Below, in pieces: positions 15,839 through 26,021 of a stretch of 64,000 nucleotides of DNA. Origin of the DNA: Blastococcus tunisiensis (GTDB lineage: Bacteria > Actinomycetota > Actinomycetes > Mycobacteriales > Geodermatophilaceae); assembly GCF_900112815.1 (NCBI RefSeq), contig NZ_FOND01000004.1:248001-312000 (forward strand). Reading direction: 5' to 3'. Position 1 is the stretch's first letter. Each line of letters begins with the position of its first letter. The translations under genes were made by a program, and so were the position numbers. The notes below the pieces were generated by a model. It saw only the letters and a list, made by a program, of their open reading frames with translations, had not been told where the DNA came from and did no database searches.

Positions 15839-16711
15839 GTGCAGCGCGTGACGCCCCATGTCTTCACGTCCACCGAGATCCGTGGCTGCAATCCCAGCTA
15901 CGTCGTGACGTCGGCGGGCGTGGTGGTGATCGACACCCCGCAGCTGCCGACCAAGGCGGTGCAGATGCGCCGGCAGGCCGAGGAGCACGGGCCCATCCGC
16001 TTCGTGGTCAACACCGAGCACCACGTCGACCACATCTTCGGCAACTACTGGTTCAAGGGCGCCGGCGACGTCGTGCACCACCAGGGCGTCGCCGACAACT
16101 TCATGACGGTCACGCCCGACCTCGATCCGTTCGCCTACGCGCTCGAGGCCATCCCGACCGACGACCCGGGCGCGGCCGGGATGATCCCCGACCGCGACAC
16201 GTACTACGAGGACCCGAACGCCGGCGACCTCGTCTTCACCGGCGACCTCGACATGACGGTCGGCGGCACCACCTTCCACCTGATCCACACGCCCGGCCAC
16301 ACCCCCGGCCAGGTGGCGGTCTACGTCCCCGAGGAGCGGGTCGTCTTCACCGGTGACACCGTGTTCTCCGAGTGCCAGACGTGGCTCATGACCTCCGACA
16401 TCGACCAGTGGGTCGGCGCGCTCGACGTGATCGCCGGCCTGGACGTCGACACCGTGGTCCCCGGCCACGGGCCGGTGACCACCCCGGCCTACCTGGCGAC
16501 CCAGCGCTCGGTGCTCCTGGAGTGGACCAGCGCCGTCGCCGAGGCCGTGGCCAAGGGCTGGTCGCGCGAGGAGACCATCGAGCGGGTCCACTTCCGCGAC
16601 AAGTTCGGCCCGGTCGACGTGGGACAGGGCTACATGATGGACCACATCCAGTCGCTCAACGCGGCCTCGCTCTGGGACAAGTTCACCGCCAAGCGCGCAC
16701 CCGTCCGCTGA
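15839..16711 (+). CDS. MBL-fold metallo-hydrolase
   Basis: A 290-residue protein starting at GTG 15839 with GGGAGG 7 bp upstream. Metallo-beta-lactamase fold motifs are present: EHHVDHIFGN (Glu60, His62, Asp64, His65), IHTPGHTPGQ, FTGDTVF and VVPGHGPV. The first position of the HXHXDH motif is Glu60 rather than His, so the Zn1 site is altered. It is the first gene of an operon with an SDR and an MDR dehydrogenase. Hydrolysis of a thioester, lactone or similar bond is the family role. The substrate is unknown. Confidence 0.82.
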   Translation: MQRVTPHVFTSTEIRGCNPSYVVTSAGVVVIDTPQLPTKAVQMRRQAEEHGPIRFVVNTEHHVDHIFGNYWFKGAGDVVHHQGVADNFMTVTPDLDPFAYALEAIPTDDPGAAGMIPDRDTYYEDPNAGDLVFTGDLDMTVGGTTFHLIHTPGHTPGQVAVYVPEERVVFTGDTVFSECQTWLMTSDIDQWVGALDVIAGLDVDTVVPGHGPVTTPAYLATQRSVLLEWTSAVAEAVAKGWSREETIERVHFRDKFGPVDVGQGYMMDHIQSLNAASLWDKFTAKRAPVR

Positions 16712-16752
16712 TCCCGCTCCCCCACTCACCGTCCCGGAGGTCTCCGCACGCC

Positions 16753-17553
16753 ATGAACCAGGCCAGCATCGAGGAACTGCAGCGCTTCACCCTCGCCGAC
16801 CGGGTCGCCGTCGTGGCCGGCGGCTCCGGCGGGGTCGGCGTCCGGACCTGCGCCGCGCTCGCCGCCGTCGGCGCCACGGTGGCCATCATCGGCCGCTCCG
16901 AGGAGCGGCTCGCCGAGGCCCGCGCGGCGGTGGAGAAGGTCGGCGGCGAGGCGCTGGTGGTGACCGGCGACATGTCGGACAAGGCGGCCGCCGACGGCGC
17001 GATCCAGCAGACCCTCGACGCCTTCGGCCGCGTCGACGTCCTGGTCAACGGCATCGGCGGCGGCGCCGGCACCGCGCTCTACCCGGCGGAGGAGTACCCG
17101 CAGGCGGAGTGGGACCGGATCCTCGACCTCAACCTGACGACGGCGCTGCTGGTGTCGCAGGCGGCGGCCCGCGCGATGATCGCCGGGGGCCGCGGCGGCT
17201 CGGTGCTCAACATCAGCTCGGTCCGCGGACAGCTCGGCATCGATGCGGGGTACTCCGCCTACGTCGCCGCGAAGGGTGCGATGGACGCCGTCACGCGGCA
17301 GCACGCCACCGAGTGGGCCAAGCACCGTATCCGGGTCAACGCCATCTCGCCGACCTTCGTCCGCACCGAGCAGGCGGCCACGCTGCTGGCCGCCCCGGGG
17401 TTCTACGACAACCTGGTCGCCCGCATCCCGCTGCGCCGGATCGCCGAGACCGACGACCTCGTCGGCGCACTGCTCTTCTTCTGCTCCGACGCCTCGTCGT
17501 TCGTGACCGGGCAGGTCCTCACCCTCGACGGCGGCCTCACGGCGACCCAGTGA
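16753..17553 (+). CDS. SDR-family oxidoreductase
   Basis: A 266-residue short-chain dehydrogenase of the classical type. The cofactor loop is GGSGGVG (residues 23-29), VNGIGGG stands in place of NNAG, and the catalytic residues are Ser155/Ser156 (NISSV), Tyr170 and Lys174 (YVAAK). TGQVLTLDGG at the end is typical. NAD(P)-dependent alcohol/ketone interconversion is expected. It overlaps the downstream MDR gene by GTGA. Two dehydrogenases in one operon suggest sequential oxidation. Confidence 0.87.
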   Translation: MNQASIEELQRFTLADRVAVVAGGSGGVGVRTCAALAAVGATVAIIGRSEERLAEARAAVEKVGGEALVVTGDMSDKAAADGAIQQTLDAFGRVDVLVNGIGGGAGTALYPAEEYPQAEWDRILDLNLTTALLVSQAAARAMIAGGRGGSVLNISSVRGQLGIDAGYSAYVAAKGAMDAVTRQHATEWAKHRIRVNAISPTFVRTEQAATLLAAPGFYDNLVARIPLRRIAETDDLVGALLFFCSDASSFVTGQVLTLDGGLTATQ

Positions 17554-18665
17554 CCCCCGACTCCCGGGCCGTCTGCGCGGTCGCGCGGGAGCCGGGTGGC
17601 CCGTTCTCCGTCGAGGCCGTCACGCTCGCCCCGCCCCGGGCCGACGAGGTGCTGGTCGACATCGTGGCCGCCGGCATGTGCCACACGGACCTGCTCGTGC
17701 GGGATTCGCGCCCGGAGTCCCTGCCGGCCGTCCTCGGCCACGAGGGCGCCGGGATCGTGCGGGAGACCGGCAGCGGCGTCCGGGACCTGGCCCCCGGCGA
17801 CAAGGTGGTGCTGAGCTTCCCGTCCTGCGGGTCCTGCATCCGCTGCCGGACCGGCCGCACGGCGTACTGCGACTCGATCGCCGCCCTGAAGTTCCGCTGC
17901 GCCCGGCCGGACGGCTCGGTCGCGACCACCGACGCGCACGGCCGCCCGGTCGGCGACCACTTCTTCGGCCAGTCGTCGTTCGGGACGTCCGCGGTCGCCT
18001 ACGCCCGCAGCGCGGTGAAGGTCCCCGACGACGTCGACCTGCGGATCGCCGGGCCGCTGGCCTGCGGGGTGCAGACGGGCGCGGGCACCGTGCTGGACGT
18101 GCTGCGGGTGGTGCCCGGGTCGTCCATCGCCGTCTTCGGCGCCGGCTCGGTCGGGCTGTGCGCGATCATGGCGGCCCGGCTGTGTGGCGCGACGACGATC
18201 GTCGCCGTCAACCGCCGGGCCTCCCGGCTGACGCTGGCCGCCGAGTTCGGGGCCACCCACCTGGTCAGCCCGACCGAGGTCGACCCGGTCGAGGCGATCC
18301 GGGACGCCACCGGCGGCCGCGGGGTGGACGTCGCGTTCGAGACCACCGGCGTCCCCGACGTCCTGACGGCGGCGGTGCGGTCGCTGGACTCGCTGGGCAC
18401 CTGCGCCTACGTCGGCACCGCCTCGCCCGGCGTGACCGGGGGCATCCCGATGCTCGAGGCCATGACCAAGGGCCTGACCGTGCGCGGCGTGCTCCAGGGC
18501 GACAGCACGCCGAGCCGCACCATCCCGCGCCTCTGGGAACTGCACCGGCGCGGGCTACTGCCCTTCGAACGGCTGATCACCACCTATCCGCTGGCCGACA
18601 TCGACCGGGCGGCGGCCGACACGGCGACCGGCGACGTCGTCAAGCCCGTCCTGCTCATGCCGTGA
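17550..18665 (+). CDS. Zinc-dependent alcohol dehydrogenase (aryl-alcohol type MDR)
   Basis: A 371-residue MDR enzyme starting at GTG 17550 inside the SDR stop. Catalytic zinc residues are Cys44 (GMCHTD) and His64-Glu65 (GHEG). The structural zinc lobe is SCGSCIRCRTGRTAYC. The Rossmann loop is VFGAGSVGL. The insertion between the structural lobe and VAYARSAVKVP resembles class-III/aryl-alcohol dehydrogenases. NAD-dependent oxidation of a primary or benzylic alcohol is likely. A large bidirectional terminator follows. Confidence 0.87.
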   Translation: MTPDSRAVCAVAREPGGPFSVEAVTLAPPRADEVLVDIVAAGMCHTDLLVRDSRPESLPAVLGHEGAGIVRETGSGVRDLAPGDKVVLSFPSCGSCIRCRTGRTAYCDSIAALKFRCARPDGSVATTDAHGRPVGDHFFGQSSFGTSAVAYARSAVKVPDDVDLRIAGPLACGVQTGAGTVLDVLRVVPGSSIAVFGAGSVGLCAIMAARLCGATTIVAVNRRASRLTLAAEFGATHLVSPTEVDPVEAIRDATGGRGVDVAFETTGVPDVLTAAVRSLDSLGTCAYVGTASPGVTGGIPMLEAMTKGLTVRGVLQGDSTPSRTIPRLWELHRRGLLPFERLITTYPLADIDRAAADTATGDVVKPVLLMP

Positions 18666-18718
18666 CCCGCCGTCCGGCGACGGGCGGGACGAGGTCGGCG
18701 GCGACCCCCGACTGCTGC

Positions 18719-18773
18719 GAGTGCGACGAACTGGTGGTCATCAGCGGCTGATGACCACCAGTTCGTCGCACTC
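18719..18773. terminator. 27-bp perfect inverted repeat, bidirectional terminator
   Basis: Two 27-nt arms (18719-18745 and 18747-18773) are exactly complementary around a single G at 18746. The pairing extends further with a 2-nt bulge (CGACTGC outside). It lies between the convergent MDR and transaldolase genes, so it should terminate from both sides. The length and perfection are unusual, and a mobile or repeated palindromic element is an alternative. Confidence 0.75.
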
Positions 18774-18796
18774 GGCAGTCGCCCGGACGGGGGCGC

Positions 18797-19921
18797 CTAC
18801 TTCTTCGGGTCGGGGAGCAGCACGTCGCGGACGATGCCCTCGAGGTCGTTGCAGGCGGCCAGGAACTGGCGCAGCGTCTTCCGGGTCGCGCCGAAGTCCT
18901 GGAACTCCCCGATCGTCATGCCGTCGGGGTCGTAGGCCCGCCGGAACTCGGGGAACCGCTCGTACAGCGTGTCCAGGATCTGCGGGGCGACCGGCTCGTC
19001 GATGCGCGGGAGCGGTTCGATCCCGCTGGCGTTGAGCCGGACCTGCCACTCGAACGGCGGGGAGATGACGACGTCGCCACCGACCAGCTGGCTCCAGTGC
19101 ATGTGGTTGCGGAAGGCGGCCGACAGCAGCCGGGTGCGGAAGCCCCGCTCGGTGAAGATCTGGTGGGCCCGCTTGAACGCCGCGACCCCGGCCCACTCGA
19201 GCACCCCCGGGTCGACGGTGACGGCGTCCCGCGCGGCGACCGTCTTCAGCCAGTCGTCGAGACGGCCGACCATGATCGTGCAGACCGGGCCCATCGCGGC
19301 GACGTCCAGGCCCTCCGCCTCGCGGCGCTGCAGGCCGCGCTCGATCGCCTCGGCGACCGCCACCGCCTGCGGCACGGTGAACGACACCGTCGCGTTGATG
19401 CTGACCCCGCGGTAGGTGGCCTCCTCCATCGCACCGATGCCGACCTCGGTCGCCGGGATCTTGACGATCACGTTGGGCGCCAGGGCGTCGAACTCGACGG
19501 CCTGCGCCACGAGGGCCGCGCCGTCCCGGTAGAGCCGCGGATCGGTCTGCACCGACAGCCGGCCGTTGCGGCCGCGGTGCTCGGTGAAGGCGCCGGCCAG
19601 CAGGTCCGCGGCCTCGACCGACAGCTCCTTGACCATGGCCCAGCCGATCTCGGACTCCGAGGCGGTGGGGTGCTCGTCGGCGTACCCGCGGATGCGCTGC
19701 CGCCAGCGGGGCAGGTCGCTCGTCAGCGCGGCCAGGGCGATGACCGGGTTGCAGGTGGCGCCCACCGCTCCCCAGCCGATCGCGGCGGACAGCTCCGCCG
19801 GGGTCGCCGAGTCGTTCCACAGACGGGTCGGGGTCTCCTGCGTCATGCGCAGCAGCGGCGGCACGCGGTCGGCCGCACCCGCGGCGGCTCCGGTCGCCAC
19901 GGCGGTCACCAGGTTCGTCAT
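18797..19921 (-). CDS. Transaldolase family protein
   Basis: A 374-residue protein with RLWNDSATPAEL, GATCNPVIAL and the Schiff-base lysine context NVIVKIPATEVG, all typical of transaldolases. SINATVSFTVPQA and GVAAFKRAHQIF follow. It would transfer a dihydroxyacetone unit between sugar phosphates or related aldehydes. A second transaldolase outside the pentose-phosphate operon suggests a dedicated role. It is third in the leftward operon gntR-mmsA-tal, 19 bp after mmsA. Confidence 0.85.
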   Translation of the reverse strand: MTNLVTAVATGAAAGAADRVPPLLRMTQETPTRLWNDSATPAELSAAIGWGAVGATCNPVIALAALTSDLPRWRQRIRGYADEHPTASESEIGWAMVKELSVEAADLLAGAFTEHRGRNGRLSVQTDPRLYRDGAALVAQAVEFDALAPNVIVKIPATEVGIGAMEEATYRGVSINATVSFTVPQAVAVAEAIERGLQRREAEGLDVAAMGPVCTIMVGRLDDWLKTVAARDAVTVDPGVLEWAGVAAFKRAHQIFTERGFRTRLLSAAFRNHMHWSQLVGGDVVISPPFEWQVRLNASGIEPLPRIDEPVAPQILDTLYERFPEFRRAYDPDGMTIGEFQDFGATRKTLRQFLAACNDLEGIVRDVLLPDPKK

Positions 19922-19940
19922 CGTCGGTCCTCGTCCCGGC

Positions 19941-21431
<1,491 letters not shown>

Positions 21432-21504
21432 CTGGTCTCCCTCGTCGTCGGGGGTGTGCCGGGCAGGAGCGCCCGCTGCCGGCCGGCGGCCGGCTCGTCG
21501 GGCG

Positions 21505-22212
21505 TCAGGACGTCCCGGTGGCCTGCGACTCCGCGCCGTGGACCTGCTGCTCGGCGACCTCGGCCAGGTGCCCGGCCAGCCGCTCGCGGACCTCGTCGAA
21601 GTGGGTCTCGATCGCGCGCACGACGGCCTCGGCGTCCCGGCGGCCGACGGCCTCGAGGATCGGGTCGTGCAGCGAGCAGGTCCAGCGCGGGTCGGAGTGG
21701 GGGCCGAGCAGGGTGATGTAGGTGCGCGACAGCGGCTCCAGCGACCGCCAGACGCGCAGCAGCGTGCGGTTGCCGGAGACCTGCATGATCTTCTCGTGCA
21801 GGCTGGCGTCCATGATCGCCAGCGCCCGTCCGTCGCCGGCGTCCGCCGCCCGGTGCATGTCCTCCCCGATGGCCAGCAGCGCGCTCACGTCCGCCTCGGT
21901 CAGGTTCGCCATGGCCAGGCGGGCGCCGAGCACCTCGATCGTCGAGCGGACGACGTAGGCCTCCAGCAGCTCCTCGGTGTCCAGCCGGCGCACCCGGGCG
22001 CCGCGGAACGGCGTGATGGCGATCAGCCCCAGCGCCTCCAGGCCGCGGAGTGCCTCGCGGACGGGGGCCTGGCTGGTGCCGAACTCCTTGGCCACCGCGG
22101 TCTCGACGATCCGCGAGTCGGGTGGGTAGGAGCCGTCGAGGATCCCCTCCAGCAGCCGCTCCTTCACCTGGTCGGCGAGGACGCTGCGCGTGAGGGCGTC
22201 GGGGCCGGACAT
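21505..22212 (-). CDS. GntR/FCD-family transcriptional regulator 2
   Basis: A 235-residue FCD-GntR protein. The winged helix contains [20 protein letters not shown] and a helical C-terminal domain follows. ATG 22212 has GGAGGT 5 bp upstream. The HTH recognition helix ([17 protein letters not shown]) is nearly the same as in regulator 3 ([16 protein letters not shown]) and close to regulator 1 (LSQSPVREGLREL). This predicts that all three see similar operators. It heads the leftward operon with mmsA and transaldolase and is divergent from the liv genes. Confidence 0.9.
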   Translation of the reverse strand: MSGPDALTRSVLADQVKERLLEGILDGSYPPDSRIVETAVAKEFGTSQAPVREALRGLEALGLIAITPFRGARVRRLDTEELLEAYVVRSTIEVLGARLAMANLTEADVSALLAIGEDMHRAADAGDGRALAIMDASLHEKIMQVSGNRTLLRVWRSLEPLSRTYITLLGPHSDPRWTCSLHDPILEAVGRRDAEAVVRAIETHFDEVRERLAGHLAEVAEQQVHGAESQATGTS

Positions 22213-22374
22213 GGCCACCTCCAGTGATCGGTCGGGACGAGCACGGCCGGTGCCGGCTCCAACCCTCATGATCTCGGCACACCCGCCGCCGCGCTCGGAC
22301 GAACCCCCGCGCCACGCAGGAGCCCGCTGACCGGGCGCCGGACGACCGTTCGCACGGCCTCCACAGGTGCAGCT

Positions 22375-22385
22375 TCGATAATCGA
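22375..22385. promoter_or_regulatory. TCGATWATCGA operator, exact copy (gntR2 side)
   Basis: TCGATAATCGA, flanked by T and TGATCA. It lies 163 bp upstream of the gntR2 start in the 463-bp divergent region, which holds no gene. It presumably controls the leftward gntR-mmsA-tal operon. Confidence 0.65.
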
Positions 22386-22567
22386 TGATCAGCCTAGGAG
22401 GGCGTTCCCGCAGCGTCAAGAGCGCGGTCCGCGGACCGGTGATCGCCGCGGGCGTCACTGCGGGAGACCGCGGGTGGCCACCTCCGTGACCGGGCCGGCC
22501 GCCGTGTCCGTTCTGCAACATGGAGCCCTTGTGGCGCCCCTCACAGGGCCGCTATGGTCCCGCCCTA

Positions 22568-22578
22568 TCGATTATCGA
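22568..22578. promoter_or_regulatory. TCGATWATCGA operator, exact copy (liv side)
   Basis: TCGATTATCGA about 98 bp ahead of the livH-like ATG, with an embedded GATTAT. The next bases (ACCGATGTTCGATCGA) contain further ATCGA half-sites. It presumably controls the importer operon. Confidence 0.65.
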
Positions 22579-22675
22579 ACACCGATGTTCGATCGACGAG
22601 GAGCGCGATGCGACCGCACGGATCCCTTCCACGTCCCCCGGGCCAGGGGCACGTCGAGCGGGTGGTGGGCTGACC

Positions 22676-23545
22676 ATGGACACCTTGATCATCGGCCTCA
22701 TCGAGGCCGCGCCGCTGGTCCTCGCGGCCATCGGTTTCACGTTGATCTACTACCTCAACGGGTTCATCAACGTGGCCTACGCCGAGACCGTGACGTCCGG
22801 CGCCTACTTCGCGATCCTGTTCAACAGCATCCTGGGGCTGAACTTCTACGCAGCGATCGTCCCCGCCGCCCTGCTGGCCGGGGCGCTCAGCGCGCTGACG
22901 TACGTGGCCGTCTTCCGGCCGGCCCTGCGCCGCGGCGTCGGCAAGATCGAGATGATCGTGCTCTCGGTGGGCCTGTCGTTCCTCATGCGGCACGCCGTCC
23001 GGCTGTTCTTCGGGGTCGACCTCTACCTGTTCGACATCACCGACCCGTCGTACCTGTCGGTGTTCGGCACCGGTGTCACCAGCGCGCAGATCTGGGCGAT
23101 GGTCCTCGCCGTCCTCATCGCCGTCGGCGCCTACCTGCTCACGTACAAGACGACCTACGGGCAGCAGATCCGCGGGCTGGCCAGCAACGCCGACCTGGCG
23201 GCCACCAGCGGGATCGACCCGACGAAGACCTCGGTCCTGGTCTGGTTCGTCTCCGGCGTCGCCGGCGGGCTGGCCGGCATCTTCATCGGCGTCTTCTCGT
23301 TCGTCGACTACACGCTCGGCTGGAACCTGATCCTGATCATCATCATGGTCACGATCATCGGCGGGATCGGCAGCGTCCGTGGCGCCCTCGTGGCCGGGGC
23401 GGCCACCGGGATCGCCACCGCCGTCCTCACCAACCTCTCCGACCCGCTCTACGCGCAGGTGTTCCTGCTGCTGCTGTTCATCGCGGTGCTGCGGTTCCGC
23501 GCCGCGGCCGCACGGTCGGTCAAGACCCTGATGGCGAGGAGCTGA
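22676..23545 (+). CDS. Branched-chain-amino-acid-type ABC transporter permease (LivH-like)
   Basis: A 289-residue integral membrane protein with about eight hydrophobic helices. TLIYYLNGFINVAYAE at the N-terminus and the cytoplasmic coupling loop RGLASNADLAATSGID are typical of LivH. GGIGSVRGALVAGAA is the conserved C-terminal motif. It pairs with the LivM-like gene 3 bp downstream. The importer class carries branched amino acids, short amides or aromatic acids, so substrate cannot be called from the permease. First gene of the five-gene importer operon. Confidence 0.88.
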   Translation: MDTLIIGLIEAAPLVLAAIGFTLIYYLNGFINVAYAETVTSGAYFAILFNSILGLNFYAAIVPAALLAGALSALTYVAVFRPALRRGVGKIEMIVLSVGLSFLMRHAVRLFFGVDLYLFDITDPSYLSVFGTGVTSAQIWAMVLAVLIAVGAYLLTYKTTYGQQIRGLASNADLAATSGIDPTKTSVLVWFVSGVAGGLAGIFIGVFSFVDYTLGWNLILIIIMVTIIGGIGSVRGALVAGAATGIATAVLTNLSDPLYAQVFLLLLFIAVLRFRAAAARSVKTLMARS

Positions 23546-23548
23546 CCC

Positions 23549-24478
23549 GTGAACGCACTCGTCTTCCCGCTCCAGGGGCTGACGATCATCGTCTGCCTCG
23601 GCGTCCTGCTGCACCTGCAGTTCGGCCGGACCGGCATCGTGAACTTCGGGGTGGTGGGCTTCTCCGGACTCGGGATGTACACCACCGGCATCCTCGTCGT
23701 GAACTACGAGGTCCCCTTCGCCCTGGCGCTGCTGATCGCCACCGCGCTCACCGGGCTGGTCGCCTTCCTCCTGGGGTTGCTGATCCTCAACCTCGAGAGC
23801 GAAGCGGTCCTGGTCGCCACCCTGGCGTTCTCCACCATCGTCTTCTACCTCGTGACGTCGGAGTCCTGGCTGACCGAGGGCGTCGTCGGGCTGGGCACGG
23901 TTCCCCGGCCCTTCGACGTGGGCGACACGTCGACGAGCCAGCTGCTCTTCCTGCTGGTGCTCGTCGCGATCGCCGCGGCGCTCCTGGTCTACGCCGCCCG
24001 CCTCCAGCACGCGCCCTACGGGCGGCTGCTGTTCAGCATCCAGGACAACGAGACCCTGAGCCGCAGCCTGGGCAAGCCCACCTTCCGGCACAAGCTGGTG
24101 TTCTTCACGGTGACCTGCGCGGCGATGGGTGCCATCGGCGGGCTGGACGCCTCGGTGAACCAGTTCCTGGTGCCGCGGCTGCTCACCGCGGACCTCACCT
24201 TCGTGGTGTGGATCGCCCTGGTCCTCGGCGGCCGCAAGCGGGTGTTCGGCGCCGTCCTCGGCACCCTGCTCACCGTCGGGATCTTCGACATCGTGATCGA
24301 GCTCTACGTCGACGTCCCGCGCGAGTTCGCGCAGCAGCTCCCCAACGTCCAGCTGATGCTCTTCGGCCTCACGCTGATCCTGGTCATCCTGTTCCGCCCC
24401 CAGGGCCTGCTCGGCGAGCGCAGACGGAAGCCCCAGGACAGCCCCACCGCCGAGAGTCGGAAGAAGGTCCAGGCATGA
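23549..24478 (+). CDS. Branched-chain-amino-acid-type ABC transporter permease (LivM-like)
   Basis: A 309-residue polytopic protein starting at GTG 23549. LQFGRTGIVNFGVVGFSGLGMYT is the LivM N-terminal signature (split here at residues 23-45). The coupling loop SIQDNETLSRSLGKPTFRHK and VLGGRKRVFGAVLGT follow. The charged C-terminal tail is cytoplasmic. The LivG start overlaps its stop by four bases. It forms the membrane heterodimer with the LivH-like protein. Confidence 0.88.
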   Translation: MNALVFPLQGLTIIVCLGVLLHLQFGRTGIVNFGVVGFSGLGMYTTGILVVNYEVPFALALLIATALTGLVAFLLGLLILNLESEAVLVATLAFSTIVFYLVTSESWLTEGVVGLGTVPRPFDVGDTSTSQLLFLLVLVAIAAALLVYAARLQHAPYGRLLFSIQDNETLSRSLGKPTFRHKLVFFTVTCAAMGAIGGLDASVNQFLVPRLLTADLTFVVWIALVLGGRKRVFGAVLGTLLTVGIFDIVIELYVDVPREFAQQLPNVQLMLFGLTLILVILFRPQGLLGERRRKPQDSPTAESRKKVQA

Positions 24479-25284
24479 CCGGCGCATCCTCCGCCACGCG
24501 GCCTCCCGGCAGCCCGGCCGCCGGCGCGAAGACCCTGCACCTGCACGACGTGCACAAGCACTACGGCGGGCGGACGGTCGTCGACATCGACGACCTGGTG
24601 CTGGGCGCCCACGGCATCGAGGGGCTCATCGGACCCAACGGGGCCGGCAAGACCACGCTGATGAAGCTGATCACCCACGTGGTGTCGCCCGACCGCGGGC
24701 GCATCGAGTACCACTCCCCCGACGGCACGGTGCTGCTCACCCAGCACAGCCCCGACGCCATCGCGCGGATGGGCGTGGTCAAGACCAACCAGGTGATCCA
24801 GGACTTCGAGAGCCTGACCATCCGCGAGTCGCTGCTGCTGTCCCTGGCCGGCGCCGAGCAGGAGAAGTTCTACAAGGTGCTCCGGGACAAGGCGTTCCTG
24901 CGCCGGGCCGACCAGGAGATCGACGAGTACCTCGACATCTTCACCTTCCAGGACCCGGACGGCCGGGCCGGATCGGCCGGCGAGAAGAAGCTCCTGGACA
25001 TCCTCCGCTGCCTGCTGCTCAAGCCGCGGTTCCTCCTCATGGACGAACCGACGGCGGGGCTGCCGCAGGAGGAGACGGACAAGGTCATGGAGCTCATGCG
25101 GACGAAGACCCAGGAGACGGACCTCTCGATCCTGATCATCGAGCACGATCTCGATCTCATCTGGGGGACCTGCGAATTCGTCCACTTCATGGCGGAGGGG
25201 GAGATTCTCCTGCAAGGCACACCCAGCGACGTCCGCAGCAACGCCACCGTGGCGGAGAAGTACCTGGGGGCCAGCCATGCTTGA
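24475..25284 (+). CDS. ABC transporter ATP-binding protein (LivG-like) with divergent signature motif
   Basis: A 269-residue ATPase. Walker A is GPNGAGKTT and Walker B is FLLMDEPTAGL, with EHDLDLI as the H-loop. The region that should read LSxGQ is SAGEKKLLDILRCLL, a degenerate signature. An insertion-like stretch (HSPDGTVLLTQHSPDAIARMG) extends the usual pre-Q-loop region. The partner LivF has a normal LSGGEGQ, so one ATP site of the heterodimer may be non-canonical. The stop overlaps livF by eight bases. Confidence 0.87.
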   Translation: MTGASSATRPPGSPAAGAKTLHLHDVHKHYGGRTVVDIDDLVLGAHGIEGLIGPNGAGKTTLMKLITHVVSPDRGRIEYHSPDGTVLLTQHSPDAIARMGVVKTNQVIQDFESLTIRESLLLSLAGAEQEKFYKVLRDKAFLRRADQEIDEYLDIFTFQDPDGRAGSAGEKKLLDILRCLLLKPRFLLMDEPTAGLPQEETDKVMELMRTKTQETDLSILIIEHDLDLIWGTCEFVHFMAEGEILLQGTPSDVRSNATVAEKYLGASHA

Positions 25285-25969
25285 GGTCTCCGGGCTCCGC
25301 AGCGGCTACGGCGACGTCACCGTGCTCCGCGGCATCAGCTTCTCGCTGGACCACGAGATCTTCGCCGTGCTCGGCGCCAACGGCGCGGGGAAGAGCACGC
25401 TGCTGAAGACGCTGGCGCGGCTGCTGCCCATCACCGGCGGCTCCCTGACCTTCCGGGGACGCGACGTCACCCAGTCGCAGCCGCACCGCCTCGCCGCGGC
25501 GGGACTGGCCTACGTCCCGCAGGAGTCGAACGTGTTCCCCGACCTGACCGTGGCCGAGAACCTCTCGATCGGCGGGCTGATCGGCACGCGCACCAAGGAG
25601 GAGCGGCTCGAGGAGCTGTTCGACCTCTTCCCGGCCCTGTCGGCCCGGATGCGGCAGAAGGCCGGGACGCTCAGCGGCGGCGAGGGGCAGATGGTCGCCG
25701 TCGGCCGCGCGCTCATGCAGGACCCGTCGCTGATCCTGCTCGACGAGCCGACGGCCGGGCTGTCACCCAAGTACGCCGACGCCCTGTTCTCCATGATCTC
25801 GACGATCCACCGGGACAAGGGGCTGAGCGTCGTGCTCGCCGAGCAGAACGCCTCGAAGACGCTGGCCATCGCCCACCGGGCCATGGTGCTCAACCTCGGG
25901 GAGGTGTTCGTCATCGACCAGGCCGCGAATCTCGACACCGACTCGCTCCGGGAGGGCTACCGCCTGTAG
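25277..25969 (+). CDS. ABC transporter ATP-binding protein (LivF-like)
   Basis: A 230-residue ATPase with Walker A GANGAGKST, Q-loop YVPQESNVFP, signature LSGGEGQMVAVGRAL and Walker B LILLDEPTAGLSPK. AEQNASKTLAIAHRAMVLNLG is the LivF-type H-loop region. It starts at ATG 25277 inside the end of the LivG-like gene. It drives the importer with its LivG partner. Confidence 0.9.
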   Translation: MLEVSGLRSGYGDVTVLRGISFSLDHEIFAVLGANGAGKSTLLKTLARLLPITGGSLTFRGRDVTQSQPHRLAAAGLAYVPQESNVFPDLTVAENLSIGGLIGTRTKEERLEELFDLFPALSARMRQKAGTLSGGEGQMVAVGRALMQDPSLILLDEPTAGLSPKYADALFSMISTIHRDKGLSVVLAEQNASKTLAIAHRAMVLNLGEVFVIDQAANLDTDSLREGYRL

Positions 25970-26021
25970 CGGCCCTCCCCCCTCAGCCGGACACCCGTTC
26001 CCGCCCCACCTGGAGGCAATC

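Noticed and set aside
22565-24487. A 640-codon open frame antisense to the two liv permeases
   Set aside because: The translation is charged low-complexity (Glu, Asp, Arg, Gln, His) typical of the antisense of hydrophobic membrane genes in high-GC DNA. The sense frames have clear LivH/LivM motifs.
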